A DNA stretch of 64,000 bases from JANNAT01 sp031384605 (GCA_031384605.1 JANNAT010000050.1:35439-99438); one strand, 5' to 3'; positions 25,965 through 35,370 are shown, numbered from the stretch's first letter. Numbers and translations are program-made. The notes: generated from the letters alone by a model not told the origin.

Positions 25965-26986
25965 CGACTGCTCTGTCGCAGAATCAAATCCGGGGGCAGC
26001 ATAATTACCGCCGGATCGGTGCGTTTGCTATCGATTACATCCAAAATCAACGCCGCCGTATTCGCTCCAATGCCCCGCGGATCGGGGTTGATCGTGGTCA
26101 GGCTGGGCACGCAAATTGCACCAATCTCATAATTGCCAAAGCCGCCAATTGCCATTTGACCGGGCACCAATACCCCCCGTCGTTGGCATTCCGTCAGTGC
26201 GCCAAAAGCCGAAAGATCGGATACGCAGATCACTGCTTCGGTATCGGGCAACCTTTCCAATAAATGCGCCATTGCATCAGCCCCTTCGCGCATCGAAATC
26301 GGCGGCACCCCGGCGGCTATCAGGCGAGTGGCATCCAGCCCATGCGCCTGCATCGCGGCAATAAAGCCCAAACGCCGATCTGTGCCGCGGGTATCGCGGT
26401 GTGCATCCCCGCCGATAAATGCGATCCGCCGATAGCCAACTGCCACAAAATGATCGACCATCCCACGCACCGCCAGCGCATTGGAAAATCCCACAACATG
26501 GCCGATGGGGGCCGATGGCAAATCCCAGGTTTCAATCACCGGAATGCCCGCGTTGGTCAACAGTCTGCGCGCGCGGTCGGTATGTTTGCCGCCAGTGACA
26601 ACAATTGCTTCGGGCCTGCGGCGCAACAACTGCTCGATCAGGCGTTCTTCTTCTACGATGTCGTAATTCGTATAGCCCAACAAAATCTGCAAGCCACGCT
26701 CTTTCAACCCATCCGAAAGGCCACCTACAGTATCGGCAAAATTGGCGTTGTTGATCGAGGGGATGGTAACAGCCACAAAATTGGTCTTTTGCGACCGCAA
26801 CGTCGATGCCGTGGCATCAAACACATAGCCCAAGCCTTCGGCGGCCTGTAAAATCGCCTCGCGCGTGGCATCGGACACCGAGGCATCTCGTTTGAATGCG
26901 CGGCTGACAGTCATCGGCGACACCCCGGTCGCAAGGGCGACATCAGCCATTGTCGGTGGTTTGCGGGGCGGGGCGGGGCGTGTCAT
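25961..26986 (-). CDS. LacI-family regulator, gluconate-type (GntR-like)
   Basis: A 341-residue LacI/GalR repressor. The N-terminal helix-turn-helix is MADVALATGVSPMTVSRAF (residues 13-31), followed by a hinge and a periplasmic-binding-protein-like effector domain (NNANFADTVGGLSDGL, YTNYDIVEEERLIEQLLRR). It closes an operon with gluconokinase and an SDR dehydrogenase, whose genes overlap by 4 bases, so gluconate or a keto-gluconate is the likely effector. A probable operator is the palindrome at 28261. Confidence 0.88.
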   Translation of the reverse strand: MTRPAPPRKPPTMADVALATGVSPMTVSRAFKRDASVSDATREAILQAAEGLGYVFDATASTLRSQKTNFVAVTIPSINNANFADTVGGLSDGLKERGLQILLGYTNYDIVEEERLIEQLLRRRPEAIVVTGGKHTDRARRLLTNAGIPVIETWDLPSAPIGHVVGFSNALAVRGMVDHFVAVGYRRIAFIGGDAHRDTRGTDRRLGFIAAMQAHGLDATRLIAAGVPPISMREGADAMAHLLERLPDTEAVICVSDLSAFGALTECQRRGVLVPGQMAIGGFGNYEIGAICVPSLTTINPDPRGIGANTAALILDVIDSKRTDPAVIMLPPDLILRQSSR

Positions 26987-27471
26987 TTCGCCCTCAACTT
27001 TTCCATCACATCCGCCACCACACCCGCCAAGGGTTGATCAATTTGCACGGTCATGGCATTTTCATCGGGCATTGGCGGCTCTAGCGCGGCAAACTGGCTG
27101 TCCAGCAAAGCGGGTGGCATGAAATGCCCTTGGCGCGCGTGCATCCGGCGTTCGATCACCGCGCGGCTGCCTGCCAGATGGACAAACGTCACAGCGGTGC
27201 CTGCCTGATCCGTGATGAAATCGCGGTAGCTGCGTTTCAGCGCCGAACAGCCGATGATCACTGGCTCTTTTGCCAAAGCCTGCCCCACCAGCGCCAGCCA
27301 CGGCCAACGGTCTGCGTCGGTCAGGGCCTGTCCCCGGCGCATCTTGGCAATGTTTGCTGACGGGTGCAGATCATCGCCATCTTGGAAGGGGACGGTCATC
27401 GCCCCTGACAACGCCGCGCCCACCACCGATTTGCCGCAGCCCGCCACGCCCATCACCACCAGCCGGATCAC
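26983..27471 (-). CDS. gntK: Gluconokinase
   Basis: Phosphorylates D-gluconate to 6-phosphogluconate with ATP. The P-loop MGVAGCGKSVVGAAL begins at residue 7. Further family motifs are FQDGDDLHPSANIAKM near residue 33, CSALKRSYRD near residue 77 and RQGHFMPPALLDSQFAALE near residue 114. The start is GTG at 27471, which overlaps the stop of the preceding SDR gene as GTGA; an upstream in-frame ATG at 27612 would read far into that gene. 162 residues, typical for GntK. Confidence 0.94.
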   Translation of the reverse strand: MIRLVVMGVAGCGKSVVGAALSGAMTVPFQDGDDLHPSANIAKMRRGQALTDADRWPWLALVGQALAKEPVIIGCSALKRSYRDFITDQAGTAVTFVHLAGSRAVIERRMHARQGHFMPPALLDSQFAALEPPMPDENAMTVQIDQPLAGVVADVMEKLRAK

Positions 27472-28223
27472 AGCGATGCCGTGATGCCGCCATCGACATA
27501 CAAGATATGGCCGTTCACAAACGAAGACGCGGGCGATGCCAGAAACACACATGCTCCGACAAGTTCTTCGACCCGCCCCCAACGCCCCGCTGGCGTGCGC
27601 TTTTCCAACCACGTGGTAAACGCAGGATCGGCCACCAAAGCGGCGTTCAATGGCGTATCAAAATACCCCGGTGCAATGGCATTGCACTGCAGCCCGTGTT
27701 TGGCCCAATCGGTCGCCATGCCCTTGGTCAGGTTGCCAACTGCGCCCTTGGTCGCCGTATAGGGCGCAATTCCGGGCCGCGCCAAGGCGGTTTGAACCGA
27801 GGCGATGTTGATGATCTTGCCCGCACCGCGTGCAATCATGTGGCGCGCGCACGCCTGACCCACGTTGAAAACGCTGGCGATATTGGTTTGCAACAATCGT
27901 TGAAACGCGTCTTCGGGGAAATCTTCCAGCGGCCCGCGATGCTGCATTCCGGCGTTGTTGACCAAAATATCTATCGCACCGTGGCTCGATTCAAATCCAT
28001 CCACCGCCGCGCGCACAGCCGCATGTTCGGTTGCATCAAATGGCAGAACCATCGCCCCCGGAACCAATGCCTGCGCTTGCGCCAATTTGCCCGCATCCCG
28101 TCCGTTCAGCACCACTTGTGCGCCCGCCGCAACCAAACCCTGCGCCAGTGCCAGCCCAATGCCTTGCGACGACCCGGTGATCAGCGCCCGTTTGCCCGTC
28201 AGATCGAACAACCCCAAACCCAT
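27468..28223 (-). CDS. SDR dehydrogenase, probable gluconate 5-dehydrogenase
   Basis: A short-chain dehydrogenase of 251 residues. The cofactor motif is ITGSSQGIGLALA near residue 15, NNAG near residue 90, and the catalytic Ser and YTATK are near residues 140 and 155; VDGGIT is at the C terminus. It probably interconverts 5-keto-D-gluconate and D-gluconate (IdnO/Gno type), given its operon with gluconokinase and the idonate-type dehydrogenase on the other side of the promoter region. Substrate is inferred from context; 2-keto-3-deoxygluconate-type SDRs look similar. The ATG at 28223 has a GAGGGGG site upstream. Confidence 0.82.
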   Translation of the reverse strand: MGLGLFDLTGKRALITGSSQGIGLALAQGLVAAGAQVVLNGRDAGKLAQAQALVPGAMVLPFDATEHAAVRAAVDGFESSHGAIDILVNNAGMQHRGPLEDFPEDAFQRLLQTNIASVFNVGQACARHMIARGAGKIINIASVQTALARPGIAPYTATKGAVGNLTKGMATDWAKHGLQCNAIAPGYFDTPLNAALVADPAFTTWLEKRTPAGRWGRVEELVGACVFLASPASSFVNGHILYVDGGITASL

Positions 28224-28260
28224 GTGCTTTCCCCCTCGACAACTTGCGATGCAGTCGTTT

Positions 28261-28276
28261 ATGTTATCGTTAACAT
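28261..28276. promoter_or_regulatory. Putative LacI-family operator (gluconate regulon)
   Basis: ATGTTATCGTTAACAT has arms ATGTTA and TAACAT around a 4-base centre. It lies in the 77-base divergent space between the SDR operon and the 2-hydroxyacid dehydrogenase, and resembles the ATGTTA half-sites of enterobacterial GntR operators. A near copy lies at 33759. Confidence 0.7.
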
Positions 28277-28300
28277 TGCCTGTCAACCCATGAGGCCCCA

Positions 28301-29242
28301 ATGACCAAACCCCAGGTTTTGCAGCTTGGCCCCTACCCCGATTGGGATCAAGGCCCGTTGGATCAGGCGTTTGAGATGCATCGGTATTTTGACGCAACCG
28401 ATAAGGCCGCGTTTATGGCCAATGTCGGCCCGCGCATACAGGCCATTGCGACAAAGGGCGAATTGGGCGCAAAGGCCGATATGATTGCCGCCTGTCCCAA
28501 CTTGCAACTGATCTCAGTGTATGGGGTGGGCTATGATGCGGTTGATCTGGCGGCGTGCCGGGCGCGCGGCATTCGGCTGACCAATACGCCTGATGTGCTG
28601 AATGATGATTGCGCGGATCTGGCCGTGGCGATGATGCTGTGTCAGTCACGCGGCATGATCGGCGCCGAAACATGGGCGCGCGATGGGTCATGGCTGGAAC
28701 GCGGCGGCTATCCGTTGCAACGCCGTGTCTGGGGTAAGCGGGCAGGCATCTTGGGCATGGGGCGCATTGGCGCTGCCGTGGCCCGGCGTTTGCAAGGTTT
28801 CGGTATGGACATCGCCTATTGCGCCCGCAGCGCCAAGGATGTGGCGTATGATTTCATCCCCCATCCGGTGGCGCTGGCGGCGCGGTCGGATTTTCTGTTT
28901 GTCACCGCACTGGCGAACGCCGAAACCCGTCATATTGTCAGCGCCAAAGTGATCGCGGCCCTTGGGGCACAGGGCATGCTGATCAACATTTCGCGCGCCG
29001 GCAACATTGATGAGGCGGCTTTGTTGGACGCGCTGGAAAACGGCACGCTTGGGGCCGCCGCCTTGGATGTGTTCGAAGGCGAACCTGCGTTGAACCCGCG
29101 ATTTCTGGCGCTGAGCAATGTGCTTTTACAGCCGCACCACGCATCCGGCACTTATGAGACGCGGCTGGCGATGGGCAAATTGATGCGCGACAATCTGTTG
29201 GCGCATTTTGCGGGTCAGCCGTTGCTGACCCCGGTGATCTGA
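28301..29242 (+). CDS. D-2-hydroxyacid dehydrogenase, probable 2-ketogluconate/hydroxypyruvate reductase
   Basis: An NAD(P)H-dependent dehydrogenase of 313 residues. The nucleotide motif is GILGMGRIGAAVARR near residue 150. Catalytic residues are Arg in NISRAGNIDE near residue 230, Glu in FEGEP near residue 259 and His in PHHASGT near residue 278. Context with gluconate genes suggests reduction of 2-keto-D-gluconate to gluconate (GhrB/TkrA type), but glyoxylate/hydroxypyruvate reduction is possible. It starts the rightward gluconate operon; the next gene overlaps its stop. Confidence 0.85.
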   Translation: MTKPQVLQLGPYPDWDQGPLDQAFEMHRYFDATDKAAFMANVGPRIQAIATKGELGAKADMIAACPNLQLISVYGVGYDAVDLAACRARGIRLTNTPDVLNDDCADLAVAMMLCQSRGMIGAETWARDGSWLERGGYPLQRRVWGKRAGILGMGRIGAAVARRLQGFGMDIAYCARSAKDVAYDFIPHPVALAARSDFLFVTALANAETRHIVSAKVIAALGAQGMLINISRAGNIDEAALLDALENGTLGAAALDVFEGEPALNPRFLALSNVLLQPHHASGTYETRLAMGKLMRDNLLAHFAGQPLLTPVI

Positions 29243-30288
29243 TGTCGGGCGATATGATGCAAGCGATCGTCATCCATGCCGCCCATGATTTGCGGATCGA
29301 AGATCATCCGGTCGAAACCCCCGGCCCCGGTCAGATACGTTTGCGGCTGGCAACAGGCGGGGTTTGTGGGTCTGATCTGCATTACTATAATCATGGCGGT
29401 TTTGGTGCGATCCGGTTGCGCGAGCCGATGATCCTGGGGCATGAAGTGTCAGCCTATGTGCAGGATCTTGGAATGGGCGTCACAGGCTTTGCGCGAGGCC
29501 AATTGGTTGCGGTATCGCCATCGCGCCCCTGCGGGCATTGCCCATACTGCGCTCAAGGTCTGCAAAATCACTGCCTGAACATGCGGTTTTATGGCTCAGC
29601 GATGCCTTTCCCGCATATTCAGGGTGCGTTTCGACAGGTTTTGGTCACCGACGCCAGCCAATGCGTGGCCGCAAACGGGCTTTCGGCAGGCGAGGCGGCA
29701 ATGGCCGAACCGCTGGCCGTGGCGCTGCATGCCACTTCGCGCGCGGGGCAAATGCTGGGCAAACGGGTGCTGATCACGGGCTGCGGCCCGATTGGTATGC
29801 TGGCGATTTTGGCCGCACGCCGTGCGGGCGCCGCCGAGATTGTGGCAACTGATCTGTCTGATTTTACTTTGCAAATGGGCCGAGATGTGGGCGCGGACCG
29901 CACGATCAATATGATCAGCGATCCTGATGCATTGACGGAATACGCCGCCAACAAAGGCTATTTTGACGTGCTTTACGAATGCTCTGGTGCAGCACCCGCG
30001 CTAACGGCAGGTATCCACGCCCTTCGCCCGCGCGGGATTATCCTGCAATTGGGCTTAGGTGGCGATATGGCGCTGCCGATGATGGCGATTACGGCCAAAG
30101 AGCTGGATTTGCGCGGGTCATTTCGGTTTCATCCGGAATTCGCAACCGGCGTCGGCCTGATGCAAAAGGGTTTGATCAACGTCAAGCCGCTGATCACCCA
30201 TACGGTGGATTTGGCGGATGCGGAAACGGCGTTCAAACTGGCGTCTGATCGTAGTTGCGCAATGAAAACGCAGATACGGTTTGGCTAA
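29242..30288 (+). CDS. idnD: Zinc-dependent alcohol dehydrogenase, L-idonate 5-dehydrogenase type
   Basis: A medium-chain dehydrogenase of 348 residues. The catalytic zinc site has GGVCGSDLHYY (Cys) near residue 42 and ILGHE near residue 66. The structural zinc cysteines are in CGHCPYCAQGLQNHC (residues about 97-111), and the nucleotide fold is ITGCGPIGMLA near residue 177. L-idonate 5-dehydrogenase is the best family fit and would yield 5-ketogluconate for the SDR across the divergent promoter. Start may be the ATG at 29242 (TGATG coupling) or the one at 29257. Confidence 0.82.
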   Translation: MSGDMMQAIVIHAAHDLRIEDHPVETPGPGQIRLRLATGGVCGSDLHYYNHGGFGAIRLREPMILGHEVSAYVQDLGMGVTGFARGQLVAVSPSRPCGHCPYCAQGLQNHCLNMRFYGSAMPFPHIQGAFRQVLVTDASQCVAANGLSAGEAAMAEPLAVALHATSRAGQMLGKRVLITGCGPIGMLAILAARRAGAAEIVATDLSDFTLQMGRDVGADRTINMISDPDALTEYAANKGYFDVLYECSGAAPALTAGIHALRPRGIILQLGLGGDMALPMMAITAKELDLRGSFRFHPEFATGVGLMQKGLINVKPLITHTVDLADAETAFKLASDRSCAMKTQIRFG

Positions 30289-30367
30289 CTTGGCAGCCGC
30301 ATGGTTTGCGTTGAATGAAGGCCTGGCTTGGCCTAGCTTGCGGGGTAGAAATCAATGACAGGACACT

Positions 30368-31267
30368 ATGCCAATGGCCTTCTTTGAAACCCACGATCCG
30401 CGATTTGCCAGCTATGTTCTGGGCAACGCGCCCGTCAAGCAATTGGCCACCGGGTTTGATTGGGTTGAAGGCCCGGTCTGGTTTGGCGATGCGGGGTGTT
30501 TGCTGTTTTCCGATATCCCGAACAATAGGATTTTGCGCTATACCCCCGGTGTCGGGATCAGCACCTTTCGTGCGCCGTCGAATTATTCCAACGGTCATAC
30601 CCGCGATCGTCAGGGGAGGTTGCTGTCATGTGAACACGGAACGCGGCGGGTAACGAGGACCGAGTTGAATGGCGATATCACGGTGATCGCTAACGGCTAT
30701 CTTGGCAAACCATTGAATTCCCCCAATGATGTAGTGGCGCATTCCGACGGCTCGATCTGGTTTACCGACCCGCATTATGGGATACTGACCAATTACGAAG
30801 GCTTTCAATCTGCACAAGAACTGCCCTGCAACGTCTACCGCGTTGGCCCGGATGGCAGCATTCAGGCCGTGCTGACCGATTTTGCCTGCCCCAACGGATT
30901 GGCGTTTTCACCTGACGAGCAAACGCTTTATGTCGCTGACACAGGTCGGATGTTTTCCAATGATCCGCAACATATTCGCAGCTTTTCCATGGCCTCGGGC
31001 CGCCCGGTGGGGGGTGCAGTGTTTCACAGCATTGCCCCCGGCTGCGCCGATGGCATCCGCTGCGATACCGACGGTAATCTGTGGTCATCTGCGGCGGATG
31101 GGGTGCATTGTATCGCCCTAGATGGCCATCTGATGGGCAAAATTCTGATCCCTGAAGGGGTGTCAAACCTGTGCTTTGGCGGGCGTGCCAAACATCAGCT
31201 GTTCATTACCGCCACCACCAGCCTATATGCGATCACGCTGAACCGTGCTGGAGTGCAAATGCCATGA
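30368..31267 (+). CDS. SMP-30/gluconolactonase family lactonase
   Basis: A six-bladed beta-propeller of 299 residues in the SMP-30/gluconolactonase/LRE family. The divalent metal ligands are visible as Glu in WVEGPVWFGD near residue 34, Asn in NSPNDVVAH near residue 117, Asn in ACPNGLAFSPD near residue 176 and Asp in GCADGIRCD near residue 227. It likely hydrolyses glucono-1,5-lactone or a related sugar lactone to the acid used by the neighbouring genes. The start ATG at 30368 or 30374 follows AGGA. The next gene overlaps by ATGA. Confidence 0.88.
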   Translation: MPMAFFETHDPRFASYVLGNAPVKQLATGFDWVEGPVWFGDAGCLLFSDIPNNRILRYTPGVGISTFRAPSNYSNGHTRDRQGRLLSCEHGTRRVTRTELNGDITVIANGYLGKPLNSPNDVVAHSDGSIWFTDPHYGILTNYEGFQSAQELPCNVYRVGPDGSIQAVLTDFACPNGLAFSPDEQTLYVADTGRMFSNDPQHIRSFSMASGRPVGGAVFHSIAPGCADGIRCDTDGNLWSSAADGVHCIALDGHLMGKILIPEGVSNLCFGGRAKHQLFITATTSLYAITLNRAGVQMP

Positions 31268-32682
31268 CAGATCCCACCGCACAAATCGGCCTGATCGGCC
31301 TTGGCACGATGGGGGCGATGCTGGCCCTTAACATTGCCGAGAAGGGCTTTCCGATTGCGGTCTGGAACCGTACGCCTTCGGTGACTCAAGCGTTCAAAGC
31401 GGGGGCAGGGGCCTTGGCCCCGCTGATCACCGCGACGGATACATTGGCCGAACTGGTTGCCGCCATCAAACCACCCCGCGCGATTATTCTGATGGTTCCG
31501 GCCGGCCCCGCTGTGGATGAGCAAATCGCGGCACTGCGGCCATTGCTGGATGCTGACGATCTGATCATTGACGCAGGCAATGCGGAATTTCACGACACCA
31601 ATCGGCGGTCAAAAGACGCGGCAAATGGTCCGCGTTTTATGGGCATCGGCGTGTCGGGTGGCGAAGAAGGCGCGCGGCACGGCCCCGCCATTATGGGCGG
31701 TGGCCGCAGACAGGATTGGGATCGTGTTGCCCCAATTCTGAACGCCATTGCCGCGAAATACCAAGGCCGGCCTTGCGCCGGCTATATGGGGCCAGATGGG
31801 GCCGGGCATTTCGTCAAAGCCGTTCACAACGGCATTGAATACGCCGATATGCAAATGATCGCCGAGGTTTATGGCGTGATGCGTGACGGCATGGCGATGT
31901 CGGCGGCACAGATCTCGGCCACGCTGCAAGGCTGGAACACAGGTCAGCTGCAATCTTATCTGATTGAGATATCCGCCGAAGTGGCCGCCGCCGCCGATAC
32001 CCACACCGGCAAGCCGATGTTGGATATGATCCTTGATCGCGCAGGCCAAAAAGGCACGGGCCGCTGGACAGTGATAGAGGCCCAGCATCTGGCCGCCCCG
32101 GTGCCCGCGATAGAGGCCGCCGTTATGGCGCGCAACCTGTCATCGCGGCTGGAAGAACGGCTTGCGGGTGAGGCGGTATTTGGCGCAGCCCCGCAAAGGC
32201 TGGCCGCTGGTGCCTTGACACTTGACCAGCTGGAACACGCGATGATTGCAGGCAAAATTCTGTGCTATGCCCAAGGCTTCGCGCTGATCTCTGCGGCAGC
32301 TGCGGCGTTTGATTGGGCAATGCCCTTGCCCCAGATCGCCCAAGTTTGGCGCGAAGGCTGTATCATCCGGTCAGGTATGCTGAATGATATGGCGCAGGCG
32401 CTGACAGATAATCCCAGCCGCAACCTGATGCTTGCCCCGTTCTTTGCCGATCTGCTAAAGGCCAGCCATCTGGGCCTGCGTCAAACTGTGGCGGCAGGTG
32501 CGCTGCATGGATTGCCCTTGCCCGCATTGGCGTCGGGGCTTTCATGGTTTGATATGATGCGCACGGGCCGCTCAACCGCCAATATGATCCAGGCCCAACG
32601 TGATTTCTTTGGCGCGCATGGCTTTGAACGGATTGACGGGTTGGCTGATAAACACGGGCCTTGGGTTGGGCACGGGATTTAA
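31264..32682 (+). CDS. gnd: 6-phosphogluconate dehydrogenase, decarboxylating
   Basis: Oxidises 6-phosphogluconate to ribulose 5-phosphate and CO2. The 472 residues are those of the long (homodimeric, NADP-type) Gnd. Motifs are IGLIGLGTMGAMLA at the N terminus, GVSGGEEGARHGPAIM near residue 129 (substrate site) and FVKAVHNGIEYADMQ near residue 182 with the catalytic Lys. The start at 31264 overlaps the lactonase stop. It takes over the GntK product, so the cluster can run gluconate into the pentose phosphate pathway. Confidence 0.93.
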   Translation: MTDPTAQIGLIGLGTMGAMLALNIAEKGFPIAVWNRTPSVTQAFKAGAGALAPLITATDTLAELVAAIKPPRAIILMVPAGPAVDEQIAALRPLLDADDLIIDAGNAEFHDTNRRSKDAANGPRFMGIGVSGGEEGARHGPAIMGGGRRQDWDRVAPILNAIAAKYQGRPCAGYMGPDGAGHFVKAVHNGIEYADMQMIAEVYGVMRDGMAMSAAQISATLQGWNTGQLQSYLIEISAEVAAAADTHTGKPMLDMILDRAGQKGTGRWTVIEAQHLAAPVPAIEAAVMARNLSSRLEERLAGEAVFGAAPQRLAAGALTLDQLEHAMIAGKILCYAQGFALISAAAAAFDWAMPLPQIAQVWREGCIIRSGMLNDMAQALTDNPSRNLMLAPFFADLLKASHLGLRQTVAAGALHGLPLPALASGLSWFDMMRTGRSTANMIQAQRDFFGAHGFERIDGLADKHGPWVGHGI

Positions 32683-32692
32683 TGCCTTTGCG

Positions 32693-33700
32693 CTAGCCAG
32701 TCTCGCCCGGCACCAAACGGGTTGGGATAACGACGATATCTTCGCAATGCTCGCCCTTCAGGCGTGCGACCAACCCTTCGGCTGCGGCTTTGCCGATGGC
32801 AGTTGTTGGCACAACCGTTGTGGTCAGGCGCCGCGGCAAAACCGACGCCGCCTCCATCCCGCCCCAGCCGACGATGCCCAGATCACCGGGCACCGAAATG
32901 CCATGCGCGGCCGCGTAGGCCAGCCCGCCAATGGCCATTTCATCATTGTGGAAATAGACGACATCCAGTTTCGGTTGCCGCGCCAGCAGCGTTTCCAACC
33001 CATAATAGCCCGCGTAAAAGCCCGGACTGTCCATCAGCACCTCACGGTCAACCAAGGGCGAACCCGCCCGCGCCAACGCCGCTGAAAACCCATCCAACCG
33101 CGCGGTGCCCATAACATCAGACCGCGACAGCGCGCCAACAAATCCGGCCCTGCGACGGCCTTTGCGGATCAGGAACTGACCCATCTCGATCCCACAATCG
33201 AAATGTGAAAACCCCACGGCCATGTCAATCGGGCTGGTTGTCAGATCCCATATTTCGACCACCGGCATGCCGGCGTTGCGCAGCAGATCGACGGTCCCCG
33301 CTGTATGTATCCGGCCCGAAAGTATCACCCCTGCCGGACGCCAGGCCACAACTTGCCGCAGCCACGCCTCTTCTTCAACAATCGAATGATTATGACTGCC
33401 GATCATGGTTTGATATCCCAACCGAGATAGCGCGCGATCAACGCCTTCCAGCACATGACCAAACAGCCCCGATGTCAGGCGCGGCACGCAAATCCCCACC
33501 AAGGTGGATGCGGTGTCAGACCCAAACGCCTGTGCCAGTCGATTCGGAATATAGGCAAGACGTTCGGCTTCGCGCAGAACCTTGGCTTTGGTGTCATCTG
33601 AAAACCCCGACGACCCGCGCAAAACCCGGCTGACCGTCATCTTTGATACCCCCGTCGCGCGGGCGATATCTGTCAGATTTGCTTTAGTTTTTCGATCCAT
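32693..33700 (-). CDS. LacI-family transcriptional regulator (second)
   Basis: A 335-residue LacI/GalR repressor with helix-turn-helix LTDIARATGVSKMTVSRVL (residues 8-26) and a sugar-binding-like domain (SHNHSIVEEEAWLRQVVAWRP). It resembles the first LacI-type protein at 25961 in the VEEE..L motif and the VEIWDL / IETWDL stretch, which suggests related effectors. It is divergent from the CUT2 ABC transporter and converges on gnd. The start at 33700 (MDRKTKANL) is chosen over the in-frame ATG at 33796, which would cover the promoter/operator region. Confidence 0.88.
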   Translation of the reverse strand: MDRKTKANLTDIARATGVSKMTVSRVLRGSSGFSDDTKAKVLREAERLAYIPNRLAQAFGSDTASTLVGICVPRLTSGLFGHVLEGVDRALSRLGYQTMIGSHNHSIVEEEAWLRQVVAWRPAGVILSGRIHTAGTVDLLRNAGMPVVEIWDLTTSPIDMAVGFSHFDCGIEMGQFLIRKGRRRAGFVGALSRSDVMGTARLDGFSAALARAGSPLVDREVLMDSPGFYAGYYGLETLLARQPKLDVVYFHNDEMAIGGLAYAAAHGISVPGDLGIVGWGGMEAASVLPRRLTTTVVPTTAIGKAAAEGLVARLKGEHCEDIVVIPTRLVPGETG

Positions 33701-33758
33701 TGGGCCGTTTCTATTTCTATTTGGCAAAGGCGCGTCTTTTTCGTCGGGTGGGTCCGTG

Positions 33759-33775
33759 ATGTTATCGATAACTAT
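33759..33775. promoter_or_regulatory. Putative LacI-family operator upstream of the CUT2 transporter
   Basis: ATGTTATCGATAACTAT contains the perfect 12 bp palindrome GTTATCGATAAC at 33761-33772 and shares ATGTTATCG-N-TAAC with the site at 28261. It lies 58 bases upstream of the LacI-type gene and about 95 bases upstream of the ABC operon. Confidence 0.68.
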
Positions 33776-33817
33776 TATCTTGACAGCACCCCTCACCCAA
33801 TTACACCGTAAACCAAC

Positions 33818-33830
33818 GTTACCGGTAAAC
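33818..33830. promoter_or_regulatory. Second LacI-type palindrome before the CUT2 transporter
   Basis: GTTACCGGTAAAC contains the perfect palindrome TTACCGGTAA (33819-33828), with GTTA-type arms related to the operator at 33759. It is downstream of a possible TTGACA -35 element at 33780-33785, a place where a bound repressor would block transcription. Confidence 0.5.
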
Positions 33831-33870
33831 TTGTCAAAAGAACAGGGTGCCGTTCAGGGAGGATCCGTTA

Positions 33871-35361
33871 ATGCCGGCCACAGACGGCCTGTTTTTCGAC
33901 CGTGTCGTCAAATCTTTTGGCGGCACATTGGCCTTGCGCGGGGTGTCTTTGCATGTGGGCAGGGGCGAGATCGTGGCATTGCTGGGCGAAAACGGCGCGG
34001 GCAAATCCACACTGATCAAGGTTTTGGGGGGTATTCATCGCCCCGATCAGGGTCAGGTTTCCATTGACGCCGTCCCTTACACCCATGTGGCGGGCAAAGT
34101 GGGCGGTCAGGCCGTGGCGTTTATTCACCAGGATCTGGGCCTGATCGAATGGATGACGGTGGCCGAGAACATTGCGCTTGCGCTGGGGTATGTCAAAAAG
34201 GGTCGTCGCATCGACTGGCCCGCGACTGAGGCCCGCGCCGATGCGGCGTTAAAGCTGGTTGAGGCTGAATTTCCGGCCTCGACCCGGGTTTCCAACCTGA
34301 CGCGGACACAAAAATCGCTGGTGGCGATCGCCCGTGCGTTGGCTGCGGAATGTGATTTTCTGGTGCTGGACGAACCTACGGCCAGCCTGCCGGCAGACGA
34401 GGTGGAACGGCTGTTCAACGCGCTTCGGCCGCTAAAGGCGCGCGGGGTCGGGATGATCTATGTCAGCCACCGGCTGGACGAGATTTTCAAGATCGCCGAC
34501 CGGGTTGCCGTGCTGCGCGACGGGCAGATGGTGGGCATGCGCCCGATTGATCACACAACGCCCGAAGAACTGGTCAGCCTGATCGTTGGCCGCAAAGCGC
34601 GCGAGATCAACCGCCCCGCCCTTCTGGCTGGCCCGGAAATTCTGCGGGTCGAAAACCTTGCGACGCCGCTTGTTGGCCCGGTGTCGTTTCGAATTGCCCA
34701 AGGCGAGGTGTTGGGTCTTGCGGGTCTGCGCGGGGCCGGGCACGAAGACATTGGACGCAGCCTGTTTGGCACAATCGCGCATCGCGGCACAATCACACTG
34801 GAAGGCCGCAACCCCGATCTGCGCACCCCGCAAACCGCAATGCAATCGGGCATTGGATTTGTCGCCCGCGACCGGGTGCTTGAAAGCATCGCCCCCGGTC
34901 TGACCATCCGCGAAAACGCCTATATCAACCCATCGGCCACTGGGCGCGGCCTTATGTCGTTCTTGCGCCCGCGCGCCGAAGATCGAATGGCCGCGGCGAT
35001 AGGGGCCCGCGTTGGCCTTTTGCCGAACGACCCTACACTGACGATAGAGGCGCTTTCGGGCGGCAATCAGCAAAAGGTGGTTGTTGGCCGCTGGCTGGGG
35101 GCGAACCGTCGTTTGTTGATCACTGAAGATCCGACGGCGGGGGTGGATGTGGGGGCAAAGGCCGAGATTTACCATCTGCTGTTTGCCGCACTTGCGTCGG
35201 GGATGGGCGTGCTGGTGGTATCCACCGATTTTGAAGAAATCGCCAATATCTGCCACCGCGCCATCGTGTTTAGCCGGGGCCTGCCCGTGGCCGAACTGAC
35301 GGGCGTCGAGCTGTCAACCGAATCCCTGATCCAAGCCGCCTCGGCTGGTGAAACCGTCTAA
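33871..35361 (+). CDS. CUT2 sugar ABC transporter ATP-binding protein (RbsA/XylG type)
   Basis: A tandem ABC ATPase of 496 residues. The first half has Walker A LLGENGAGKSTLIKVLGG near residue 36, an atypical signature LTRTQKSLVAIARALA near residue 145 and Walker B FLVLDEPTASLP near residue 165. The second half has the degenerate P-loop LAGLRGAGHEDIGRS and signature LSGGNQQKVVVGRWLG near residue 394, typical of the ribose/xylose class. The start at 33871 (MPATDGLF) has GGGAGGAT upstream. With the two genes that follow it forms a complete importer. Substrate is not readable; a sugar acid such as gluconate is inferred from neighbours. Confidence 0.92.
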   Translation: MPATDGLFFDRVVKSFGGTLALRGVSLHVGRGEIVALLGENGAGKSTLIKVLGGIHRPDQGQVSIDAVPYTHVAGKVGGQAVAFIHQDLGLIEWMTVAENIALALGYVKKGRRIDWPATEARADAALKLVEAEFPASTRVSNLTRTQKSLVAIARALAAECDFLVLDEPTASLPADEVERLFNALRPLKARGVGMIYVSHRLDEIFKIADRVAVLRDGQMVGMRPIDHTTPEELVSLIVGRKAREINRPALLAGPEILRVENLATPLVGPVSFRIAQGEVLGLAGLRGAGHEDIGRSLFGTIAHRGTITLEGRNPDLRTPQTAMQSGIGFVARDRVLESIAPGLTIRENAYINPSATGRGLMSFLRPRAEDRMAAAIGARVGLLPNDPTLTIEALSGGNQQKVVVGRWLGANRRLLITEDPTAGVDVGAKAEIYHLLFAALASGMGVLVVSTDFEEIANICHRAIVFSRGLPVAELTGVELSTESLIQAASAGETV

Positions 35362-35370
35362 GGAACCGCC

